DNA from: Eubacteriales bacterium
GTDB taxonomy: Bacteria; Bacillota_A; Clostridia; Christensenellales; Aristaeellaceae
Assembly (NCBI GenBank): GCA_030528845.1
Contig: JAUMYC010000039.1
Coordinates: forward strand, 1 to 14,827
Length of the DNA: 14,827 nucleotides
Direction of reading: 5' to 3'
In this document: one piece after another, positions 1 through 5,266 of the stretch
Layout: the number at the start of each line of letters is the position of its first letter
Numbering within the stretch: the stretch's first letter is position 1
Position numbers and translations under genes: made by a program
The notes under the pieces: generated by a model
What the model saw: the letters and a program-made list of their open reading frames with translations, nothing else
Told to the model about the DNA's origin: nothing
The model's database searches: none

Positions 1-685
1 AGGCAAACACCGCCGCCGCAAACACTGCCGCAAGGATGCGCTTCATGCGCACATCCTTTGCGGGGGCGGGCGGCACGGGTTCGGGCTCCGGCGCGATGGG
101 GCTGTCCACCTCCAGGGGCCCCTGCGCCGGGGCGAGCCTGTCCACGGCGTCAGGATGGAAGAGCTCGAGCGTGTCCGCGCGGTCTCGGCCGCAGCGCATG
201 CAGCTCTCCGTCTGCGCGTCGTTCCAGCGTCCGCAGACGCACTGCCAGTCGCCCGTGTCCAGTTCCCATGCGCAGCAGACGGCATCCTTTCCGGCAGCGG
301 CGCACAGCGCGTTGGCCGCCGCGCCTTCCAGATGCGGGATCTCCGGATAGCGCCGCATGCTTTCGATGGAGCCCGTCCACTGCAGGCCGTCGGCCAGCTC
401 CACGCGCGTGAAGCACACCGTCAGGCGCACGTCCTCGGGCATGAAGCTCTCGGAGACGAGGATGGGGAAGCGGCTGCCGGGGGCGACGCCCTCCGGCTGC
501 ATGGAAAAGGAATTATCTTTGAACGCGCCGCTGGCGGGGTCGCTCCAGCGCACGAAGCCCTCCACGAGGACCGGCGCGCAGCACAGGCCGCAGCGCGCGT
601 ACAGATAGGCCTGCACATGGCCGCGGTCGTCGCGCATGAGCTCGATGTTGATGATCTCGATCGGGCAGGTGGGGTCAAATCTCAT
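1..685 (-). CDS. zinc-ribbon membrane-anchored protein (3' end off window)
   Basis: The frame is open from an ATG at 685 to the window edge, giving at least 228 residues with no stop. Residues 147-166 read W-x-C-x-C-G-x2-N-x6-C-x2-C-G, a four-cysteine zinc ribbon close to the RanBP2-type finger but with one residue between the first cysteine pair. More cysteines lie near the N-terminus (C32, C35, C36). A Pro/Glu-rich linker (about 194-210) leads into a basic MKR and an Ala/Val-rich hydrophobic stretch starting near 216, probably a membrane helix cut by the edge. A GGAGG box inside the end of the upstream gene supports this start, and only four bases separate it from that gene's stop, so the two are co-transcribed. 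Ribbon followed by helix is a common layout in Firmicute membrane proteins of unknown role. I do not recognise the family and cannot assign a function. Confidence 0.75.
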   Translation of the reverse strand, partial: MRFDPTCPIEIINIELMRDDRGHVQAYLYARCGLCCAPVLVEGFVRWSDPASGAFKDNSFSMQPEGVAPGSRFPILVSESFMPEDVRLTVCFTRVELADGLQWTGSIESMRRYPEIPHLEGAAANALCAAAGKDAVCCAWELDTGDWQCVCGRWNDAQTESCMRCGRDRADTLELFHPDAVDRLAPAQGPLEVDSPIAPEPEPVPPAPAKDVRMKRILAAVFAAAVFA

Positions 686-689
686 GGGA

Positions 690-1571
690 TCACGCATCCT
701 CCGCTATGTCGTTTTTGTTTTTGAGGAAGAACCAAAGCAGCGCCGCGCACGCGGCGAAAAGGACGGCGCACAGCCAGCCGCTTTCCAGCCCCAGATCGCC
801 GCCGGTGAGCCAGTCGCGCGAGACGGGGAAGGTCTCAAAGAAGATGCCGGGCGCGCCCGTGTGCGAAAAGCCGAAGAGCCGGTGCGCGCTCAGGCTGAAC
901 GCACCGCGCAGCGCCGCCGCCGCCCAGAAGGAGCGCTTTTGATACAAGACGGAGCACGCGGCGGAAAGCGCGAGCGCGCCGAGCAGCGCGGGCAAAGTGA
1001 ACGGCACGCTCAGGACGTACATCGCGCAGTTGAGCGCGGCGTAGAGCGGCACGGCCAGCGTGGGCCGCAGCCGCCTGCTGTACAGACCGCCGCCGATGAG
1101 CGCCTCCGTTGCGAGGGCGTAGGCGAACACGCCCGCGGCGTGCAGCCCTTCCGCGAGGGCGGAGGCCTCTCCCGCCGCCATGCAGCGCACGCTGTCGGTC
1201 GCGCGCAGCAGCACAAAGCAGACCGCCGACAGGCCAAATCCTATGCCGAAGCCCGGCAGGATATGTCCGGGGCGGAAGGAAAAACGCGTTTTTCGCAAAA
1301 ACAGGGCGCAGAGGGCGGCTGCGCCGAAGCCGGCGAGGCCTTGCAGGAGCATCTCCAGCGAGCCGTAGCAGCTCACGATCGTGCGCAGAAAGTCGGGCGC
1401 ATAGGGGAGGGTCTTGCTCGTCACGCCCCAGAGCTGCAGCAGACGGGAAAAGAGCGCGCTCAGCCCCCACGCGGCGGCATACTGCGCGCAGAAAAAGGAA
1501 ACGAGCATGACCGGCGCGGCCAGAGCCATGCGCAGGCGCCCGCGCGCATCCCGAAGGGAAAATCTGCCCAT
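690..1571 (-). CDS. CPBP/Abi-like multi-pass membrane protein, probably catalytically inactive
   Basis: The 293-residue product has about seven to eight hydrophobic segments. Its C-terminal half follows the CPBP (Abi, CAAX-protease-like) pattern: residues 154-164 match the EE-x3-R motif region, residues 214-226 match the later Trp-Ala-x-x-x-x-His helix, and a tail F-E-T-F-P-V-S near 245-251 followed by L-T-G-G is a feature I associate with Firmicute CPBP proteins. The expected catalytic residues are missing: the first Glu of EE is Thr155, the motif Arg is Gly, and the two expected His positions are not His. It is therefore probably a non-proteolytic relative. The start at 1571 follows an AGGAGA box. 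The reading frame stays open upstream for many codons, but that stretch is the shadow of the methyltransferase gene. It is the second gene of a three-gene operon. The fold assignment rests on motif memory and is moderate; the membrane nature is clear. Confidence 0.7.
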   Translation of the reverse strand: MGRFSLRDARGRLRMALAAPVMLVSFFCAQYAAAWGLSALFSRLLQLWGVTSKTLPYAPDFLRTIVSCYGSLEMLLQGLAGFGAAALCALFLRKTRFSFRPGHILPGFGIGFGLSAVCFVLLRATDSVRCMAAGEASALAEGLHAAGVFAYALATEALIGGGLYSRRLRPTLAVPLYAALNCAMYVLSVPFTLPALLGALALSAACSVLYQKRSFWAAAALRGAFSLSAHRLFGFSHTGAPGIFFETFPVSRDWLTGGDLGLESGWLCAVLFAACAALLWFFLKNKNDIAEDA

Positions 1572-1612
1572 GCGATCTCTCCTTTTGTTCGTTTGAAAAA
1601 ATGCGGGCCGCG

Positions 1613-2482
1613 CTACGGCAGATAGCAGCGCAGCGTCGGCTCGATCCAATAGGTAAAGCGCGCGCCCGGGCAGAGCGGCTCGAGCGCCTTCATGCGCCTG
1701 TAGAGCGGCAGGCCGTCGCCCGCGTCGTGCCAGAGGTCGGTGAAGATGAAGTCGTACCCTTCGCGCGGGGCGACGCTCTGCATATAGTCGAACGCGTCCG
1801 CCCGCACGATGCGCAGCCTGCCTGCCGAAGGAAACTGCGGCAGGATATGCTCGGTAAACAGACGGATGGCGCGCTCGTCCCGTTCCACGACGGTCACGCT
1901 CTGCACGCGCTCCTCGCGCAGGGCCATGTAGGCGAAATAGCCCAGCCCCAGCCCGAAGGCGAGCACCTTTCCACAGGCCTGCGCGAGCGCCGGGCGCATG
2001 GTCTCGATCTCGTTGGGCGTGATCAGCATCCATTCGCGGCCGTCCTCCATCACGCAGGGGTAGGAAAACTTCTCCATGAAAAAGCCCACCGGCGCGATGA
2101 GCCGCCCGTCGGGCAGGCGCGAGAGGTCTCCGCAGACGAAGGCTTCGCCCGGCGCGTAGGTCTGCGCGCGCAGCTCCCAGCGCCCCAGCTTCTTCTCCGG
2201 GATGCGGATGTTGGCGTAATACGGATCCGCTCGATAGGCTTCGGCGTTGAGCCGGCGCACCATCAGCGGAAAATAGCGCTCGTAGGCCTGCCTGTGCTCC
2301 GGGCAGCAGTCGATCTCCAGCCCGAGCATGGCGGCGAGCAGCTGCGCATAGGCCTCTTCCTCGCTCATACGGCACAGACGCATCATCTCGCGCACGTCGG
2401 CTGCGTCGATGGCGCGCTCGTGCCCGTTCAGATACAGGCTCAGCCTCTCCAGCAGCGCCCGGTTCCATGCCTCATAGTTCAC
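1613..2482 (-). CDS. SAM-dependent methyltransferase-fold protein (spermidine-synthase-like core)
   Basis: With a GTG start at 2482 the product is 289 residues. The C-terminal half has Rossmann methyltransferase landmarks: a glycine-rich loop F-G-L-G-L-G-Y-F at 176-183, an acidic residue after strand 2 (V-V-E-R-D, 198-202), and F-I-F-T-D-L-W at 245-251, which resembles the post-motif strand of spermidine-synthase-like enzymes. The N-terminal 150 residues are helical and unassigned. I chose GTG because a GAGGG box sits eight bases upstream and a good promoter lies just before it. The longer frame up to 2629 and the in-frame ATG near 2518 start before or inside that promoter and have no ribosome binding site. 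It heads an operon with the CPBP-like and zinc-ribbon genes. The substrate is unknown; a polyamine role is not implied by the fold alone. Confidence 0.75.
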   Translation of the reverse strand: MNYEAWNRALLERLSLYLNGHERAIDAADVREMMRLCRMSEEEAYAQLLAAMLGLEIDCCPEHRQAYERYFPLMVRRLNAEAYRADPYYANIRIPEKKLGRWELRAQTYAPGEAFVCGDLSRLPDGRLIAPVGFFMEKFSYPCVMEDGREWMLITPNEIETMRPALAQACGKVLAFGLGLGYFAYMALREERVQSVTVVERDERAIRLFTEHILPQFPSAGRLRIVRADAFDYMQSVAPREGYDFIFTDLWHDAGDGLPLYRRMKALEPLCPGARFTYWIEPTLRCYLP

Positions 2483-2508
2483 GGCGGCTTCCCTCGCTTT
2501 CTGTGGAA

Positions 2509-2538
2509 AGTATAGCATTGAAAATGTATCATCTGCAA
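2509..2538 (-). promoter_or_regulatory. sigma-A-type promoter of the methyltransferase operon
   Basis: On the minus strand, TTGCAG (2533-2538) and TATACT (2509-2514) are 18 bases apart. The expected start of transcription lies about 20 bases before the GTG at 2482, giving a short leader with the GAGGG box. The element overlaps the region just upstream of the divergent GH32 promoter. Confidence 0.55.
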
Positions 2539-2547
2539 GGGAAACTG

Positions 2548-2556
2548 TGCTATAAT
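2548..2556 (+). promoter_or_regulatory. extended -10 promoter of the GH32 gene
   Basis: TGCTATAAT is a perfect -10 hexamer with the TGn extension. No good -35 is present at 16-18 bases, as expected for extended -10 promoters or those helped by an activator. It drives the gene starting at 2614 through a leader of about 50 bases. Confidence 0.6.
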
Positions 2557-2613
2557 ACGGTTCAGGAGACCGCGAAACGAAAAAGAGAAAACCGCACAGG
2601 AGGAGAGCACGAT

Positions 2614-3972
2614 ATGAGCACCTGGACAAACAGAGATTTCAGGCCGACGCTGCATTATGCGCCGCCCTTTGGCTGGATCAACGACCCCAACGGCCTTGTC
2701 TATGCCGACGGAGAGTATCACCTCTTCGCGCAGTATTACCCCTATGACACGGCATGGGGCCCGATGCACTGGTTCCATGCAAAGTCGAAGGACCTGCTGC
2801 ACTGGAAGCAGCTGGGTATTGCCATCCGCCCGGACGACGAACTGGGCATGATCTTCTCCGGCAGCGCCATCATCGACGAGGGCAACACCTCCGGCCTCGG
2901 CGACGGCACGAGAGACCCGATGATCTGCATGTTCACCCATCACGGCGAATGCGAGCAGCAGTCCGTCGCCTATTCCACCGACTACATCCACTTCACCAAA
3001 TACGAGGGCAACCCCGTGATCAAAAACCCCGGACTGAAGGACTTCCGCGATCCGAAGCTGATGAAAAACCCCGTGCGGGGCGGTTGGACGGCCGTCGTCG
3101 CCGCGGGAGACCACGTCGAGTTCTTCGCCTCGAAGAATCTGCTGGACTGGGAAAAGACCGGCGAATTCGGCAAGGAGGAGAACGCGCGCCCCGGCGTGTA
3201 CGAATGCCCGGATCTCTTCCCGCTCAAGACCCCGGACGGCGAGGAGATGTGGGTGCTGACGTGCAGCAATTGCTATCCCAACGAAGAGGGCGGCAACCGC
3301 AGCCAGTATTTTCTGGGCACGTTTGACGGCGATACCTTCCGCAGGACGGTCTGCTGGGACGAGCCCGTCATGAGCGACGTCGGCTTTGACAATTACGCCG
3401 CCGTGACCTTTGCGGGCACGCAGACGCCCGTGCAGATCGGCTGGGCGGCCAGCTGGGTCTATGCGAGGGAGCTGCCCACGGGCGAATTCTGCGGCCAGAT
3501 GACCATTGCGCGCGAACTGTATCTTACCGATACGCCCGCGGGGCTGCGCCTTGCGAGCAGGCCGCTGCTGCCGGACGTCTCCTTCGGCCCGGCGGAGGAC
3601 GGCGCGATGCTGCCCGGAGACGTCTTCGCGCTGAAGCTGCGCGCCGACGGCCCCTTTGAGGCGCGGATCGAAAACGAGGAGGAATGCTTCCTCTTTGGGC
3701 TCGACGAGCAGGGCTGCCTCTACACCGACCGCGCGCGCGCCGGCATCGACGATTTCCATCCGCTCTACAGCGAGGAGATGTTTCGCGTGATCAAAACGAA
3801 GAGACTGGGCGACGGCCCCGTGGAGATGACGCTCGTGTTTGACACCTGCATCGCAGAGCTCTTTGCGGACGGCGGCGTGTATTCCAACACCACCCTCGTC
3901 TTCCCGAGGCGGCGCTATCTGCGCCTGCGGCTCAGCGGCGGCGTGCAGGCCGAGCTGGCGCAGCTGGCCTGA
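2614..3972 (+). CDS. glycoside hydrolase family 32 beta-fructosidase (sucrose/fructan hydrolase)
   Basis: The 452-residue protein carries the GH32 signatures: W-I-N-D-P-N-G at 21-27 with nucleophile Asp24, F-R-D-P at 144-147 with transition-state stabiliser Asp146, and E-C-P-D at 197-200 with acid/base Glu197. A five-bladed propeller domain occupies roughly 1-320 and a shorter beta-sandwich the rest. There is no signal peptide, so it acts in the cytosol, releasing fructose from sucrose, sucrose-6-phosphate or imported fructo-oligosaccharides. The length fits bacterial invertases. The ATG at 2614 follows AGGAGG at 2598-2603; the longer open frame upstream has no support. No fructose transporter, kinase or LacI regulator is beside it, so it is a stand-alone gene here and the exact substrate cannot be told from sequence. 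Family assignment is very secure. Confidence 0.95.
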   Translation: MSTWTNRDFRPTLHYAPPFGWINDPNGLVYADGEYHLFAQYYPYDTAWGPMHWFHAKSKDLLHWKQLGIAIRPDDELGMIFSGSAIIDEGNTSGLGDGTRDPMICMFTHHGECEQQSVAYSTDYIHFTKYEGNPVIKNPGLKDFRDPKLMKNPVRGGWTAVVAAGDHVEFFASKNLLDWEKTGEFGKEENARPGVYECPDLFPLKTPDGEEMWVLTCSNCYPNEEGGNRSQYFLGTFDGDTFRRTVCWDEPVMSDVGFDNYAAVTFAGTQTPVQIGWAASWVYARELPTGEFCGQMTIARELYLTDTPAGLRLASRPLLPDVSFGPAEDGAMLPGDVFALKLRADGPFEARIENEEECFLFGLDEQGCLYTDRARAGIDDFHPLYSEEMFRVIKTKRLGDGPVEMTLVFDTCIAELFADGGVYSNTTLVFPRRRYLRLRLSGGVQAELAQLA

Positions 3973-3999
3973 AGACGGCCCGAATGAACGAATGAACAA

Positions 4000-4039
4000 C
4001 AGGCGGCTCCGAAAAAACGGAGCCGCCTGCTTCTTTTTG
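4000..4039 (+). terminator. rho-independent terminator after GH32
   Basis: A perfect 12-bp stem (4000-4011 with 4018-4029) around an AAAAAA loop is followed by CTTCTTTTTG. It ends the GH32 transcript and lies between two convergent genes. On the minus strand the tail is only partly T-rich, so its action on the SH3b gene is less certain. Confidence 0.9.
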
Positions 4040-4052
4040 TATGTCCGCTGTT

Positions 4053-4796
4053 TTACTTCTTGGCCAGATAGCTCATGCTGACCCAGCCGTTGCGCAGCCG
4101 GCCGTTGTCCTTGTAGACGACCTGCGCCCAGCCGCCGTCCACGCGGGCGATGGCCACGGTCTCGCCGCGCTCGAGGGTATCGATGCGGGTGGCCTTGGCA
4201 GAGCCGCTCGCGCGCACGTTGAGCTTGTCTGCGCGCACGACGTAGGCTTCCTTGGCGGAAACGGTGTTGTTGGAGACGGACGCGGAGGTGTTCACCTTGG
4301 AAACGTACTTGAGCGCGACCCAGCCCTTTGTGCCTGCGCCGGCGCTGAGGTAGCCCCAGTCGCCGTTGATGCGGTTGATGGTGACCAGCGTGCCCTTTTC
4401 GACTGTGCCCAGCACGCCCGCGCTGGTGCTGGGGGCTTTGCGGATGCGCAGCTCGTTGGCGGTGACGAAATAGTTGCCGCTGCTCTGCGTGCTCTGCGGG
4501 GAGAGGAACTGCTTGTCGACATAGCCGCCCTTGCCGTTGGAGGCGTAGACCTTCCACCAGCCGCCGGAATTGCTCACGAAGGTGAGCACGGCGCCCTTTT
4601 TCACGGTGCCGAGCACGGCGTATTCCGTGCCGGGGCCCTTGCGGACGTTCAGCTCGCTCACATTGACGATGTACTTGTCGCCGCGCTCGGCGATGGTGGT
4701 GGAACCGCCCACCGCGAGGGCGGGCAGAGAAGCGACGGCCAGCATCAGGGCCATGAGGCATGCGGCCGCGCTGCGGAGGATCCGTTTGATGCGCAT
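4053..4796 (-). CDS. secreted protein with three bacterial SH3 (SH3b) domains
   Basis: The 247-residue product starts with a basic stretch and hydrophobic core ending L-P-A-L-A near 28, a Sec signal peptide. Three SH3b repeats follow at about 43-98, 109-167 and 185-245. Each opens with an L-N-V-R-like motif (49-52, 116-119, 192-195) and closes with G-[YW]-V (91-93, 158-160, 237-239). Such domains commonly bind peptidoglycan or other surface polymers, and there is no catalytic domain, so it is a surface-binding protein of unknown partner. The third repeat lacks the usual Gly-Pro after the opening motif (R-A-S-G-S), so it is the most divergent. ATG 4796 is preceded by AAGGAG at 4807-4812; an in-frame TTG seven codons earlier would overlap that box and is rejected. 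It is monocistronic and convergent with GH32. Confidence 0.92.
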   Translation of the reverse strand: MRIKRILRSAAACLMALMLAVASLPALAVGGSTTIAERGDKYIVNVSELNVRKGPGTEYAVLGTVKKGAVLTFVSNSGGWWKVYASNGKGGYVDKQFLSPQSTQSSGNYFVTANELRIRKAPSTSAGVLGTVEKGTLVTINRINGDWGYLSAGAGTKGWVALKYVSKVNTSASVSNNTVSAKEAYVVRADKLNVRASGSAKATRIDTLERGETVAIARVDGGWAQVVYKDNGRLRNGWVSMSYLAKK

Positions 4797-4845
4797 TGTG
4801 ATCCGACTCCTTCTCAAAAAAACTTTGGTACTCTAACTGTTTTCT

Positions 4846-4851
4846 ATTATA
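4846..4851 (-). promoter_or_regulatory. -10 box upstream of the SH3b gene
   Basis: The minus strand reads TATAAT here, 49 bases before the ATG at 4796. I found no convincing -35 at 16-18 bases upstream, so the promoter call rests on the -10 alone. Confidence 0.35.
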
Positions 4852-4948
4852 AGCGCAACGTATTAAATGTATATGTGGACAATTCCAACAATCCTGTTAC
4901 GATGCTGCGCGAAAAAACAAAAGCGAGCAAACGATAGGGCAAGATAAA

Positions 4949-4979
4949 ACAGTACCGGGGACGGCGAGATGGGTACTGT
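4949..4979. repeat. perfect 8-bp inverted repeat before a strong ribosome binding site
   Basis: ACAGTACC (4949-4956) and GGTACTGT (4972-4979) enclose 15 bases that include GGGGACGG. The right arm ends directly before AAGGAGG (4981-4987). It may be a transcript hairpin, an operator, or a remnant of a small mobile or REP-type element. Confidence 0.5.
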
Positions 4980-4990
4980 AAAGGAGGATT

Positions 4991-5044
4991 ATGTGTGATA
5001 GGATATCAGAAAACCGGTCGATAAACTTGAATAAACCCAATTGA
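4991..5044 (+). CDS. possible 17-residue leader peptide or chance small ORF
   Basis: An ATG at 4991 sits three bases after a strong AAGGAGG box and opens a frame of 17 codons ending TGA at 5042-5044. The predicted peptide is polar (M-C-D-R-I-S-E-N-R...) with no hydrophobic segment. The unusually good translation signal and the inverted repeat just upstream are the only support. No gene follows on this strand within reach, so a leader role is not apparent. It could equally be the leftover start of a gene disrupted by the repeat element that begins about 15 bases later. Confidence 0.2.
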   Translation: MCDRISENRSINLNKPN

Positions 5045-5055
5045 TGCGCCGCGCC

Positions 5056-5156
5056 AGTGCCTCCCCTGTGTAAGGGGAGGTGCCCCGCAGGGGCGGAGGG
5101 GTCGTCATTCCCTCAGGCAGCTTCGCTGACAGCTCCCTTTACACAAGGGAGCCTTT
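5056..5156. mobile_element. MITE-like structured repeat element
   Basis: About 100 bases have imperfect terminal inverted repeats: the left GCCTCCCCTGTGTAAGGGG resembles the reverse complement of the right end. Each terminal repeat folds by itself: 5060-5066 with 5074-5080 (7 bp) and 5132-5139 with 5145-5152 (8 bp). Between them lie three small hairpins: 5082-5086/5090-5094, 5096-5100/5110-5114, and 5118-5121/5125-5128. This five-hairpin quasi-palindrome resembles non-coding repeats that I recall from many gut Firmicute genomes. There is no coding content. Exact ends and any target duplication are not resolved. Confidence 0.65.
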
Positions 5157-5174
5157 CCGAAACCGGTACATATT

Positions 5175-5211
5175 GCAAAAACCGACCTATGATCGTAACC
5201 ATAGGTCGGTT
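5175..5211 (-). terminator. rho-independent terminator of the GH31 gene
   Basis: A perfect 11-bp stem (5181-5191 with 5200-5210, loop of 8) reads on the minus strand into TTTTTGCAAT. It sits about 56 bases beyond the GH31 stop codon. Confidence 0.85.
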
Positions 5212-5266
5212 GAACTGTTTTACGGATACCCGGGAAACGCTCCGCTTTTGTGATGAGGCCGTTCGT

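Noticed and set aside
1572..2468. N-terminal extension of the CPBP-like frame up to 2468
   Set aside because: This part is a shadow of the methyltransferase gene. The ATG at 1571 with its AGGAGA box is the natural start.
2479..4761. 760-codon open frame on the minus strand
   Set aside because: It spans GH32 in antisense and the SH3b gene in another frame; the translation is Arg/Gly/Ala-rich with no motif.
5041..5220. CRISPR array or tRNA in the gene-poor region
   Set aside because: The hairpins are not regularly spaced direct repeats with spacers and no cloverleaf with a CCA-type acceptor can be drawn.
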